Assembly (NCBI GenBank): GCA_023634235.1
Contig: JAMKCF010000039.1
Span: 992,001 to 1,056,000, forward strand
DNA length: 64,000 nucleotides
Direction of reading: 5' to 3'
Source of the DNA: Pisaster brevispinus
Lineage: Eukaryota; Echinodermata; Asteroidea; Forcipulatida; Asteriidae
The notes below the pieces were generated by a model, which had not been told where the DNA came from, made no database searches, and was given only the letters and a program-made list of their open reading frames with translations. The translations under genes and the position numbers were made by a program. Shown here piece by piece: positions 1-12,902 of the stretch; the stretch's first letter is position 1; the number at the start of each line of letters is the position of its first letter.

Positions 1-1200
1 CAAAAGTCAAAATGGCGACCTGTCAAATATTCCCAAAATTCGACCCCCGGTAACATGGCGATTTTCGGCGATCACTTTTTGCGGACGACTCCCCCGACGG
101 TGCTGGTTCGAACTTGAAGGCCGCAACCATTTTATTCCATGAATTATTGAGGTTTTTGGGGCAAGAAAGATGGCGTCACTTTTTGCTAGAAAGCTCCTAA
201 TTGCCCAGGTTTTGGGATTTGTCCATGTCCCCACACAGAAAAGGTCTTCAGGGAAGTGTAGTCTAGAGTGCTGCACCGTCAAATCGCACTTTTGTTTTCG
301 ACCCCAAAAGTCAAAATGGCGACAGGGTACTACCTGTCAAATATTCCCAAAATTCGACCCCCGGTAACATGGCGATTTTCGGCGATCACTTTTTGCGGAC
401 GACTCCCCCGACGGTGCTGGTTCGAACTTGAAGGCCGCAACCATTTTATTCCATGAATTATTGAGGTTTTTGGGGCAAGAAAGATGGCGTCACTTTTTGC
501 TAGAAAGCTCCTAATTGCCCAGGTTTTGGGATTTGGCCATGTCCCCACACAGAAAAGGTCTTCAGGGAAGTCTAGTCTAGAGTGCTGCACCGTCAAATCG
601 CACTTTTGTTTTCGACCCCAAAAGTCAAAATGGCGACAGGGTACTACCTGTCAAATATTCCCAAAATTCGACCCCCGGTAACATGGCGATTTTCGGCGAT
701 CACTTTTTGCGGACGACTCCCCCGACGGTGCTGGTTCGAACTTGAAGGCCGCAACCATTTTATTCCATGAATTATTGAGGTTTTTGGGGCAAGAAAGATG
801 GCGTCACTTTTTGCTAGAAAGCTCCTAATTGCCCAGGTTTTGGGATTTGGCCATGTCCCCACACAGAAAAGGTCTTCAGGGAAGTCTAGTCTAGAGTGCT
901 GCACCGTCAAATCGCACTTTTGTTTTCGACCCCAAAAGTCAAAATGGCGACAGGGTACTACCTGTCAAATATTCCCAAAATTCGACCCCCGGTAACATGG
1001 CGATTTTCGGCGATCACTTTTTGCGGACGACTCCCCCGACGGTGCTATTTCGAACTTGAAGGCCGCAACCATTTTATTCCATGAATTATTGAGGTTTTTG
1101 GGGCAAGAAAGATGGCGTCACTTTTTGCTAGAAAGCTCCTAATTGCCCAGGTTTTGGGATTTGGCCATGTCCCCACACAGAAAAGGTCTTCCGGGAAGTC
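1..1200 (+). repeat. Subfamily A island, first copy
   Basis: About four units marked by GCTAG (position 17 C), AGAGTGCTGC, AAAAGTC, TTTTTGCGG (225 T), GACGACTCC, GGTTCGAAC and TTTTTGGGGCAAG. The first, partial unit is a 304-type: the 10-bp hairpin deletion falls at about 18-19. Bases 1-935 match 42,831-43,765 at a constant offset of 42,830, the one clear difference noticed being at 221. The markers change to subfamily B between about 1,190 and 1,340, and the unit starting at 1,112 is transitional with one extra T near 1,332 (315 bp). Confidence 0.85.
733..743 (+). other. Pol III B-box-like word GGTTCGAACTT
   Basis: Eight of the eleven positions fit the usual B-box (GGTTCGANTCC). The word occurs in subfamilies A, B and D, with T for C at the ninth base outside A. 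It is destroyed in subfamily C, where GGTTGGAAT replaces it. T-rich runs follow within about 60 bp. No convincing A box was found upstream, so this could be chance or a relic. Confidence 0.25.
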
Positions 1201-4200
1201 TAGTCTAGAACGCTGCACCGTCAAATCGCACTTTTGTTTTCGACCCCAAAAATCAAAATGGCGACAGGGTACTACCTGTCAAATATTCCCAAAATTCGAC
1301 CCCCGGTAACATGGCGATTTTCGGCGATCACTTTTTTGCGGACACCTCCCCCGACGGTGCTGGTTCGAATTTGAAGGCCGCAAGGATTTTATTCCATGAA
1401 TTATTGAGATTTTTTGGGCAAGAAAGATGGCGTCACTTTTTGGTAGAAAGCTCCTAATTGCCCAGGTTTTGGGATTTGGCCATGTCCCCACACAGAAAAG
1501 GTCTTCAGGGAAGTCTAGTCTAGAACGCTGCACCGTCAAATCGCACTTTTGTTTTCGACCCCAAAAATCAAAATGGCGACAGGGTACTACCTGTCAAATA
1601 TTCCCAAAATTCGACCCCCGGTAACATGGCGATTTTCGGCGATCACTTTTTGCGGACACCTCCCCCGACGGTGCTGGTTCGAATTTGAAGGCCGCAAGGA
1701 TTTTATTCCATGAATTATTGAGGTTTTTTGAGCAAGAAAGATGGCGTCACCTTTTGGTAGAAAGCTCCTAATTGCCCAGGTTTTGGGATTTGGCCATGTC
1801 CCCACACAGAAAAGGTCTTCAGGGAAGTCTAGTCTAGAACGCTGCACCGTCAAATCGCACTTTTGTTTTCGACCCCAAAAATCAAAATGGCGACAGGGTA
1901 CTACCTGTCAAATATTCCCAAAATTCGACCCCCGGTAACATGGCGATTTTCGGCGATCACTTTTTGCGGACACCTCCCCCGACGGTGCTGGTTCGAATTT
2001 GAAGGCCGCAAGGATTTTATTCCATGAATTATTGAGGTTTTTGGGGCAAGAAAGATGGCGTCACTTTTTGGTAGAAAGCTCCTATTTGCCCAGGTTTTGG
2101 GATTTGGCCATGTCCCCACACAGAAAAGGTCTTCAGGGAAGTCTAGTCTAGAACGCTGCACCGTCAAATCGCACTTTTGTTTTCGACCCCAAAAATCAAA
2201 ATGGCGACAGGGTACTACCTGTCAAATATTCCCAAAATTCGACCCCCGGTAACATGGCGATTTTCGGCGATCACTTTTTGCGGACACCTCACCCGACGGT
2301 GCTGGTTCGAATTTGAAGGCCGCAAGGATTTTATTCTATGAATTATTGAGGTTTTTGGGGCAAGATAGATGGCGTCACTTTTTGGTAGAAAGCTCCTAAT
2401 TGCCCAGGTTTTGAGATTTGGCCATGTCCCCACACAGAAAAGGTCTTCAGGGAAGTCTAGTCTAGAACGCTGCACCGTCAAATCGCACTTTTGTTTTCGA
2501 CCCCAAAAATCAAAATGGCGACAGGGTACTACCTGTCAAATATTCCCAAAATTCGACCCCCGGTAACATGGCGATTTTCGGCGATCACTTTTCGCGGACA
2601 CCTCCCCCGACGGTGCTGGTTCGAATTTGAAGGCCGCAAGGATTTTATTCCATGAATTATTGAGATTTTTTGGGCAAGAAAGATGGCGTCACTTTTTGGT
2701 AGAAAGCTCCTAATTGCCCAGGTTTTGGGATTTGGCCATGTCCCCACACAGAAAAGGTCTTCAGGGAAGTCTAGTCTAGAACGCTGCACCGTCAAATCGC
2801 ACTTTTGTTTTCGACCCCAAAAATCAAAATGGCGACAGGGTACTACCTGTCAAATATTCCCAAAATTCGACCCCCGGTAACATGGCGATTTTCGGCGATC
2901 ACTTTTTGCGGACACCTCCCCCGACGGTGCTGGTTCGAATTTGAAGGCCGCAAGGATTTTATTCCATGAATTATTGAAGTTTTTTGAGCAAGAAAGATGG
3001 CGTCACCTTTTGGTAGAAAGCTCCTAATTGCCCAGGTTTTGGGATTTGGCCATGTCCCCACACAGAAAAGGTCTTCAGGGAAGTCTAGTCTAGAACGCTG
3101 CACCGTCAAATCGCACTTTTGTTTTCGACCCCAAAAATCAAAATGGCGACAGGGTACTACCTGTCAAATATTCCCAAAATTCGACCCCCGGTAACATGGC
3201 GATTTTCGGCGATCACTTTTTGCGGACACCTCCCCCGACGGTGCTGGTTCGAACTTGAAGGCCGCAAGGATTTTATTCCATGAATTATTGAGGTTTTTTG
3301 GGCAAGAAAGATGGCGTCACTTTTTGGTAGAAAGCTCCTAATTGCCCAGGTTTTGGGATTTGGCATGTCCCGACTCAGAAAGGGTCTTCAGGGAAGTCTA
3401 GTCTAGAACGCTGCACCGTCAAATCGCACTTTTGTTTTCGACCCCAAAAATCAAAATGGCGACAGGGTACTACCTGTCAAATATTCCCAAAATTGGACCC
3501 CCGGTAACATGGCGATTTTCGGCGATCACTTTTTGCGGACACCTCCCCCGAAGGTGCTGGTTCGAATTTGAAGGCCGCAAGGATTTTATTCCATGAATTA
3601 TTGAGGTTTTTTGGGCAAGAAAGATGGCGTCACTTTTTGGTAGAAAGCTCCTAATTGCCCAGGTTTTGGGATTTGGCCATGTCCCCACACAGAAAAGGTC
3701 TTCAGGGAAGTCTAGTCTAGAACGCTGCACCGTCAAATCGCACTTTTGTTTTCGACCCCAAAAATCAAAATGGCGACAGGGTACTACCTGTCAAATATTC
3801 CTAAAATTCGACCCCCGGTAAAATGGCGATTTTCGGCGATCACTTTTTGCGGACACCTCCCCCGACGGTGCTGGTTCGAATTTGAAGGCCGCAAGGATTT
3901 TATTCCATGAATTATTGAGGTTTTTTGGGCAAGAAAGATGGCGTCACTTTTTGGTAGAAAGCTCCTAATTTCCCAGGTTTTGGGATTTGGCCATGTCCCC
4001 ACACAGAAAAGGTCTTCAGGGAAGTCTAGTCTGGAACGCTGCACCGTCAAATCGCACTTTTGTTTTCGACCCCAAAAATCAAAATGGCGACAGGGTACTA
4101 CCTGTCAAATATTCCAAAAATTCGACCCCCGGTAACATGGCGATTTTCGGCGATCACTTTTTGCGGACACCTCCCCCGACGGTGCTGGTTGGAATTTGAA

Positions 4201-6030
4201 GGCCGCAACCATTTTATTCCATGAATTATTGAGGTTTTTTGGGCAACAAAGATGGCGTCACTTTTTGTTAGAAAGCTCCTAATTGCCCAGGTTTTGGGAT
4301 TTGGCGATGTCCCCACACAGAAAAGGTCTTCAGGGAAGTCTAGTCTAGAACGCTGCACCGTTAAATCGCACTTTTGTTTTCGACCCCAAAAATCAAAATG
4401 GCGATAGGGTACTACCTGTCAAATATTCCCAAAATTGGACCCCCTGTAACATGGCGATTTTCGGCGATCACTTTTTGCGGACACCTCCCCCGACGGTGCT
4501 GGTTCGAATTTGAAGGCCGCAAGGATTTTATTCCATGAATTATTGAGGTTTTTTGGGCAAGAAAGATGGCGTCACTTTTTGGTAGAAAGCTCCTAATTGC
4601 CCAGGTTTTTGGGATTTGGCCATGTCCCCACACAGAAAAGGTCTTCAGGGAAGTCTAGTCTAGAACGCTGCACCGTCAAATCGCACTTTTGTTTTCGACC
4701 CCAAAAATCAAAATGGCGACAGGGTACTACCTGTCAAATATTCCCAAAATTCGACCCCCGGTAAAATGGCGATTTTCGGCGATCACTTTTTGCGGACACC
4801 TCCCCCGACGGTGCTGGTTCGAATTTGAAGGCCGCAAGGATTTTATTCCATGAATTATTGAGGTTTTTTGGGCAAGAAAGATGGCGTCACTTTTTGGTAG
4901 AAAGCTCCTAATTGCCCAGGTTTTGGGATTTGGCCATGTCCCCACACAGAAAAGGTCTTCAGGGAAGTCTAGTCTAGAACGCTGCACCGTCAAATCGCAC
5001 TTTTGTTTTCGACCCCAAAAATCAAAATGGCGACAGGGTACTACTTGTCAAATATTCCCAAAATTCGACCCCCGGTAACATGGCGATTTTCGGCGATCAC
5101 TTTTTGCGGACACCTCCCTTGACAGTGCTGGTTCGAATTTGAAGGCCGCAAGGATTTTATTCCATGAATTATTGAGGTTTTTTGGGCAAGAAAGATGGCG
5201 TCACTTTTTGGTAGAAAGCTCCTAATTGCCCAGGTTTTGGGATTTGGCCATGTCCCCACACAGAAAAGGTCTTCAGGGAAGTCTAGTCTAGAACGCTGCA
5301 CCGTCAAATCGCACTTTTGTTTTCGACCCCAACAATCAAAATGGCGACAGGGTACTACCTGTCAAATATTCCCAAAATTCGACCCCCGGTAACATGGCGA
5401 TTTTCGGCGATCACTTTTTGCGGACACCTCCCCCGACGGTGCTGGTTCGAATTTGAAGGCCGCAAGGATTTTATTCCATGAATTATTGAGGTTTTTTGGG
5501 CAAGAAAGATGGCGTCACTTTTTGGTAGAAAGCTCCTAATTGCCCAGGTTTTGGGATTTGGCCATGTCCCCACACAGAAAAGGTCTTCAGGGAAGTCTAG
5601 TCTAGAACGCTGCACCGTCAAATCGCACTTTTGTTTTCGACCCCAAAAATCAAAATGGCGACAGGGTTAAATATTCCCAAAATTCGACCCCCGGTAACAT
5701 GGCGATTTTCGGCGATCACTTTTTGCGGACACCTCCCCCGACGGTGCTGGTTCGAATTTGAAGGCCGCAATCATTTTATTCCATGAATTATTGAGGTTTT
5801 TTGGGGCAAGAAAGATGGCGTCACTTTTTGGTAGAAAGCTCCTAATTGCCCAGGTTTTGGGATTTGGCCATGTCCCCACACAGAAAAGGTCTTCAGGGAA
5901 GTCTAGTCTAGAACGTTGCACCGTCAAATCGCACTTTTGTTTTCGACCCCAAAAATTAAAATGGCGACAGGGTACTACCTGTCAAATATTCCCAAAATTC
6001 GACCCCCGGTAACATGGCGATTTTCGGCGA
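1200..6030 (+). repeat. Subfamily B block, first copy
   Basis: About fifteen units marked by GGTAG, AGAACGCTGC, AAAAATC, TTTTTGCGG, GACACCTCC, GGTTCGAATTT, GCAAGGATTT and GGGCAAGAAAG. Length variants are 3,311 (313 bp, with CCCGACTCAG), 4,566 (315 bp) and 5,509 (306 bp). A two-unit stretch, 1,338-1,995, returns at 2,594-3,251 (offset 1,256 bp, four units), carrying CACCTTTT and TTGAGCAAG. A three-unit pattern repeats at offset 942-943 (units 3,624 and 4,566). The change to subfamily C falls between about 6,030 and 6,130. Confidence 0.85.
5509..5814 (+). repeat. 306-bp monomer with a private 9-bp hairpin deletion
   Basis: GGGTACTACCTGTCAAAT has become GGGTTAAAT near 5,667. This is a 9-bp deletion plus a C-to-T change, distinct from the common 10-bp deletion, and the unit has one extra G in GGGGCAAG near 5,807. 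It is the only unit of this kind I saw, so it is likely an independent event at the same inverted repeat. Confidence 0.85.
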
Positions 6031-7540
6031 TCACTTTTCGCGGACACCTCCCCCGACGGTGCTGGTTGGAATTTGAAGGCCGCAACCATTTTATTCCATG
6101 AATTATTGAGGTTTTTTGGGCAACAAAGATGGCGTCACTTTTTGGTAGAAAGCTCCTAATTGCCCAGGTTTTGGGATTTGGCCATGTCCCCACACAGAAA
6201 AGGTCTTCAGGGAAGTCTAGACTAGAACGCTGCACCGTCAAATCGCACTTTTGTTTTCGACCCCAAAAATCAAAATGGCGACAGGGTACTACCTGTCAAA
6301 TATTCCCAAATTTCGACCCCCGGTAACATGGCGATTTTCGGCGATCACTTTTCGCGGACACCTCCCCCGACGGTGCTGGTTGGAATTTGAAGGCCGCAAC
6401 CATTTTATTCCATGAATTATTGAGGTTTTTTGGGCAACAAAGATGGCGTCACTTTTTGGTAGAAAGCTCCTAATTGCCCAGGTTTTGGGATTTGGCCATG
6501 TCCCCACACAGAAAAGGTCTTCAGGGAAGTCTAGTCTAGAACGCTGCACCGTCAAATCGCACTTTTGTTTTCGACCCCAAAAATCAAAATGGCGACAGGG
6601 TACTACCTGTCAAATATTCCCAAAATTCGACCCCCGGTAACATGGCGATTTTCGGCGATCACTTTTTGCGGACACCTCCCCCGACGGTGCTGGTTGGAAT
6701 TTGAAGGCCGCAACCATTTTATTCCATGAATTATTGAGGTTTTTTGGGCAACAAAGATGGCGTCACTTTTTGGTAGAAAGCTCCTAATTGCCCGGGTTTT
6801 GGGATTTGGCCATGTCCCCACACAGAAAAGGTCTTCAGGGAAGTCTAGTCTAGAACGCTGCACCGTCAAATCGCACTTTTGTTTTCGACCCCAAAAATCA
6901 AAATGGCGACAGGGTACTACCTGTCAAATATTCCCAAAATTCGACCCCCGGTAACATGGCGATTTTCGGCGATCACTTTTCGCGGACACCTCCCCCGACG
7001 GTGCTGGTTGGAATTTGAAGGCCGCAACCATTTTATTCCATGAATTATTGAGGTTTTTTGGGCAACAAAGATGGCGTCACTTTTTGGTAGAAAGCTCCTA
7101 ATTGCCCAGGTTTTGGGATTTGGCCATGTCCCCACACAGAAAAGGTGTTCAGGGAAGTCTAGTCTAGAACGCTGCGCCGTCAAATCGCACTTTTGTTTTC
7201 GACCCCAAAAATCAAAATGGCGACAGGGTACTACCTGTCAAATATTCCCAAAATTCGACCCCCGGTAACATGGCGATTTTCGGCGATCACTTTTCGCGGA
7301 CACCTCCCCCGACGGTGCTGGTTGGAATTTGAAGGCCGCAACCATTTTATTCCATGAATTATTGAGGCTTTTTGGGCAACAAAGATGGCGTCACTTTTTG
7401 GTAGAAAGCTCCTAATTACCCAGGTTTTGGGATTTGGCCATGTCCCCACACAGAAAAGGTCTTCAGGGAAGTCTAGTCTAGAACGCTGCACCGTCAAATC
7501 GCACTTTTTTTTTTCGACCCCAAAAACCAAAATGGCGACA
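6030..7540 (+). repeat. Subfamily C, first stretch
   Basis: The majority-type markers appear here: TTTTCGCGG, GGTTGGAATTT, GCAACCATT and GGGCAACAAAG. The unit at 6,443 still has TTTTTGCGG. The order 6,757 (CCCGGGTT), 7,071 (GGTGTTC and GCTGCGCC), 7,385 (fused poly-T) is repeated at 61,486, 61,800 and 62,114. The unit at 7,385 is 315 bp with a T10 run replacing TTTTGTTTT. Confidence 0.8.
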
Positions 7541-10190
7541 GGGTACTACCTGTCAAATATTCCCAAAATTCGACCCCCGGTAACATGGCGATTTTCGGCG
7601 ATCACTTTTCGCGGACACCTCCCCCGACGGTGCTGGTTGGAATTTGAAGGCCGCAACCATTTTATTCCATGAATTATTGAGGTTTTTTGGGCAACAAAGA
7701 TGGCGTCACTTTTTGGTAGAAAGCTCCTAATTACCCAGGTTTTGGGATTTGGCCATGTCCCCACACAGAAAAGGTCTTCAGGGAAGTCTAGTCTAGAACG
7801 CTGCACCGTCAAATCGCACTTTTGTTTTCGACCCCAAAAACCAAAATGGCGACAGGGTACTACCTGTCAAATATTCCCAAAATTCGACCCCCGGTAACAT
7901 GGCGATTTTCGGCGATCACTTTTCGCGGACACCTCCCCCGACGGTGCTGGTTGGAATTTGAAGGCCGCAACCATTTTATTCCATGAATTATTGAGGTTTT
8001 TTGGGCAACAAAGATGGCGTCACTTTTTGGTAGAAAGCTCCTAATTACCCAGGTTTTGGGATTTGGCCATGTCCCCACACAGAAAAGGTCTTCAGGGAAG
8101 TATAGTCTAGAACGCTGCACCGTCAAATCGCACTTTTGTTTTCGACCCCCAAAATGAACATGGCGACAGGGTACTACCTGTCAAATATTCCCAAAATTCG
8201 ACCCCCGGTAACATGGCGATTTTCGGCGATCACTTTTCGCGGACACCTCCCCCGACGGTGCTGGTTGGAATTTGAAGGCCGCAACCATTTTATTCCATGA
8301 ATTATTGAGGTTTTTTGGGCAACAAAGATGGCGTCACTTTTTGGTAGAAAGCTTCTAATTGCCCAGGTTTTGGGATTTGGCCATGTCCCCACACAGAAAA
8401 GGTCTTCAGGGAAGTCAAGTCTAGAACACTGCACCGTCAAATCGCACTTTTGTTTTCTACCCCAAAAATCAAAATGGCGACAGGGTACTACCTGTCAAAT
8501 ATTCCCAAAATTCGACCCCCGGTAACATGGCGATTTTCGGCGATCACTTTTCGCGGACACCTCCCCCGACGGTGCTGGTTGGAATTTGAAGGCCGCAACC
8601 ATTTTATTCCATGAATTATTGAGTTTTTTTGGGCAACAAAGATGGCGTCACTTTTTGGTAGAAAGCTCCTAATTGCCCAGGTTTTGGGATTTGGCCATGT
8701 CCCCACACAGAAAAGGTCTTCAGGGAAGTCTAGTCTAGAACGCTGCACCGTCAAATCGCACTTTTGTTTTCGACCCCAAAAACCAAAATGGCGACAGGGT
8801 ACTACCTGTCAAATATTCCCAAAATTCGACCCCCGGTAACATGGCGATTTTCGGCGATCACTTTTCGCGGACACCTCCCCCGACGGTGCTGGTTGGAATT
8901 TGAAGGCCGCAACCATTTTATTCCATGAATTATTGAGGTTTTTTGGGCAACAAAGATGGCGTCACTTTTTGGTAGAAAGCTCCTAATTGCCCAGGTTTTG
9001 GGATTTGGCCATGTCCCCACACAGAAAAGGTCTTCAGGGAAGTCTAGTCTAGAGTGCTGCACCGTCAAATCGCACTTTTGTTTTCGACCCCAAAAATCAA
9101 AATGGCGACAGGGTACTACCTGTCAAATATTCCCAAAATTCGACCCCCGGTAACATGGCGATTTTCGGCGATCACTTTTCGCGGACACCTCCCCCGACGG
9201 TGCTGGTTGGAATTTGAAGGCCGCAACCATTTTATTCCATGAATTATTGAGGTTTTTTGGGCAACAAAGATGGCGTCACTTTTTGGTAGAAAGCTCCTAA
9301 TTACCCAGGTTTTGGGATTTGGCCATGTCCCCACACAGAAAAGGTCTTCAGGGAAGTCTAGTCTAGAACGCTGCACCGTCAAATCGCACTTTTGTTTTCG
9401 ACCCCAAAAACCAAAATGGCGACAGGGTACTACCTGTCAAATATTCCCAAAATTCGACCCCCGGTAACATGGCGATTTTCGGCGATCACTTTTCGCGGAC
9501 ACCTCCCCCGACGGTGCTGGTTGGAATTTGAAGGCCGCAACCATTTTATTCCATGAATTATTGAGGTTTTTTGGGCAACAAAGATGGCGTCACTTTTTGG
9601 TAGAAAGCTCCTAATTACCCAGGTTTTGGGATTTGGCCATGTCCCCACACAGAAAAGGTCTTCAGGGAAGTATAGTCTAGAACGCTGCACCGTCAAATCG
9701 CACTTTTGTTTTCGACCCCAAAAATGAACATGGCGACAGGGTACTACCTGTCAAATATTCCCAAAATTCGACCCCCGGTAACATGGCGATTTTCGGCGAT
9801 CACTTTTCGCGGACACCTCCCCCGACGGTGCTGGTTGGAATTTGAAGGCCGCAACCATTTTATTCCATGAATTATTGAGGTTTTTTGGGCAACAAAGATG
9901 GCGTCACTTTTTGGTAGAAAGCTTCTAATTGCCCAGGTTTTGGGATTTGGCCATGTCCCCACACAGAAAAGGTCTTCAGGGAAGTCAAGTCTAGAACACT
10001 GCACCGTCAAATCGCACTTTTGTTTTCTACCCCAAAAATCAAAATGGCGACAGGGTACTACCTGTCAAATATTCCCAAAATTCGACCCCCGGTAACATGG
10101 CGATTTTCGGCGATCACTTTTCGCGGACACCTCCCCCGACGGTGCTGGTTGGAATTTGAAGGCCGCAACCATTTTATTCCATGAATTATT
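7541..10190 (+). repeat. Five-monomer (1,570-bp) repeat
   Basis: Units 7,700, 8,014 and 8,328 return as 9,270, 9,584 and 9,898 at an offset of exactly 1,570 bp. The shared private marks are ATTACCC, GAAGTATAG with AAATGAACATGG, and HindIII AAGCTT with GAACACTGC and TTCTACCCC. One difference was noticed, near 8,148 (extra C for A). The intervening units (8,642 and 8,956) are not fully copied. Confidence 0.8.
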
Positions 10191-10525
10191 GAGGTTTTTT
10201 GGGCAACAAAGATGGCGTCACTTTTTGGTAGAAAGCTCCTAATTGCCCAGGTTTTGGGATTTGGCCATGTCCCCACACAGAAAAGGTCTTCAGGGAAGTC
10301 TAGTCTAGAGTGCTGCACCGTCAAATCGCACTTTTGTTTTCGACCCCAAAAATCAAAATGGCGACAGGGTACTACCTGTCAAATATTCCCAAAATTCGAC
10401 CCCCGGTAACATGGCGATTTTCGGCGATCACTTTTCGCGGACACCTCCCCCGACGGTGCTGGTTGGAATTTGAAGGCCGCAACCATTTTATTCCATGAAT
10501 TATTGAGGTTTTTGGGGCAACAAAG

Positions 10526-11016
10526 ATGGCGTCACTTTTTGGTAGAAAGCTTCTAATTGCCCAGGTTTTGGGATTTGGCCATGTCCCCACACAGAAAAGG
10601 TCTTCAGGGAAGTCGAGTCTAGAACGCTGCGCCGTCAAATCGCACTTTTGTTTTCGACCCCAAAAATCAAAATGGCAACAGGGTACTACCTGTCAAATAT
10701 TCCCAAAATTCGACCCCCGGTAACATGGCGATTTTCGGCGATCACTTTTCGCGGACACCTCCCCCGACGGTGCTGGTTGGAATTTGAAGGCCGCAACCAT
10801 TTTATTCCATGAATTATTGAGGTTTTTTGGGCAACAAAGATGGCGTCACTTTTTGGTAGAAAGCTCCTAATTACCCAGGTTTTGGGATTTGGCCATGTCC
10901 CCACACAGAAAAGGTCTTCAGGGAAGTCTAGTCTAGAACGCTGCACCGTCAAATCGCACTTTTGTTTTCGACCCCAAAAACCAAAATGGCGACAGGGTAC
11001 TACCTGTCAAATATTC
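10526..11016 (+). repeat. Marker unit pair ATGGCAACAGG then ATTCGCAAAA
   Basis: The unit at 10,526 combines AAGCTT, GTCGAG, GCTGCGCC and ATGGCAAC, and is followed by a unit with ATTACCC, AAAAACC and ATTCGCAAAA. The same ordered pair occurs at 37,368-37,860 and 53,637-54,128, so it is a useful fingerprint of long-range copying. Confidence 0.75.
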
Positions 11017-12902
11017 GCAAAATTCGACCCCCGGTAACATGGCGATTTTCGGCGATCACTTTTCGCGGACACCTCCCCCGACGGTGCTGGTTGGAATTTG
11101 AAGGCCGCAACCATTTTATTCCATGAATTATTGAGGTTTTTTGGGCAACAAAGATGGCGTCACTTTTTGGTAGAAAGCTTCTAATTGCCCAGGTTTTGGG
11201 ATTTGGCCATGTCCCCACACAGAAAAGGTCTTCAGGGAAGTCAAGTCTAGAACGCTGCACCGTCAAATCGCACTTTTGTTTTCTACCCCAAAAATCAAAA
11301 TGGCGACAGGGTACTACCTGTCAAATATTCCCAAAATTCGACCCCCGGTAACATGGCGATTTTCGGCGATCACTTTTCGCGGACACCTCCCCCGACGGTG
11401 CTGGTTGGAATTTGAAGGCCGCAACCATTTTATTCCATGAATTATTGAGTTTTTTGGGGCAACAAAGATGGCGTCACTTTTTGGTAGAAAGCTCCTAATT
11501 GCCCAGGTTTTGGGGATTTGGCCATGTCCCCACACAGAAAAGGTCTTCAGGGAAGTCTAGTCTAGAACGCTGCACCGTCAAATCGCACTTTTGTTTTCGA
11601 CCCCAAAAATCAAAATGGCGACAGGGTACTACCTGTCAAATATTCCCAAAATTCGACCCCCGGTAACATGGCGATTTTCGGCGATCACTTTTCGCGGACA
11701 CCTCCCCCGACGGTGCTGGTTGGAATTTGAAGGCCGCAACCATTTTATTCCATGAATTATTGAGGTTTTTTGGGCAACAAAGATGGCGTCACTTTTTGGT
11801 AGAAAGCTCCTAATTGCCCAGGTTTTGGGATTTGGCCATGTCCCCACACAGAAAAGGTCTTCAGGGAAGTCTAGTCTAGAACGCTGCACCGTCAAATCGC
11901 ACTTTTGTTTTCGACCCCAAAAATCAAAATGGCGACAGGGTACTACCTGTCAAATATTCCCAAAATTCGACCCCCGGTAACATGGCGATTTTCGGCGATC
12001 ACTTTTCGCGGACACCTCCCCCGACGGTGCTGGTTGGAATTTGAAGGCCGCAACCATTTTATTCCATGAATTATTGAGGTTTTTTGGGCAACAAAGATGG
12101 CGTCACTTTTTGGTAGAAAGCTTCTAATTGCCCAGGTTTTGGGATTTGGCCATGTCCCCACACAGAAAAGGTCTTCAGGGAAGTCAAGTCTAGAACGCTG
12201 CACCGTCAAATCGCACTTTTGTTTTCTACCCCAAAAATCAAAATGGCGACAGGGTACTACCTGTCAAATATTCCCAAAATTCGACCCCCGGTAACATGGC
12301 GATTTTCGGCGATCACTTTTCGCGGACACCTCCCCCGACGGTGCTGGTTGGAATTTGAAGGCCGCAACCATTTTATTCCATGAATTATTGAGTTTTTTGG
12401 GGCAACAAAGATGGCGTCACTTTTTGGTAGAAAGCTCCTAATTGCCCAGGTTTTGGGGATTTGGCCATGTCCCCACACAGAAAAGGTCTTCAGGGAAGTC
12501 TAGTCTAGAACGCTGCACCGTCAAATCGCACTTTTGTTTTCGACCCCAAAAATCAAAATGGCGACAGGGTACTACCTGTCAAATATTCCCAAAATTCGAC
12601 CCCCGGTAACATGGCGATTTTCGGCGATCACTTTTCGCGGACACCTCCCCCGACGGTGCTGGTTGGAATTTGAAGGCCGCAACCATTTTATTCCATGAAT
12701 TATTGAGGTTTTTTGGGCAACAAAGATGGCGTCACTTTTTGGTAGAAAGCTCCTAATTGCCCAGGTTTTGGGATTTGGCCATGTCCCCACACAGAAAAGG
12801 TCTTCAGGGAAGTCTAGTCTAGAACGCTGCACCGTCAAATCGCACTTTTGTTTTCGACCCCAAAAATCAAAATGGCGACAGGGTACTACCTGTCAAATAT
12901 TC
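11017..12902 (+). repeat. Exact 943-bp (three-monomer) tandem duplication
   Basis: Copy 1 is 11,017-11,959 and copy 2 is 11,960-12,902; the match continues to about 13,052. Each copy holds a HindIII unit with GTCAAG and TTCTACC, a 315-bp unit with GAGTTTTTTGGGGC and TTTTGGGGATT, and a consensus unit. I found no mismatch between copies at the marker sites checked. The first two units occur again at 41,135-41,763 (offset 29,038 from copy 2). Confidence 0.85.

Noticed and set aside
733..743. tRNA gene
   Set aside because: Only the B-box-like word is present. I could not find a cloverleaf or a convincing A box upstream.
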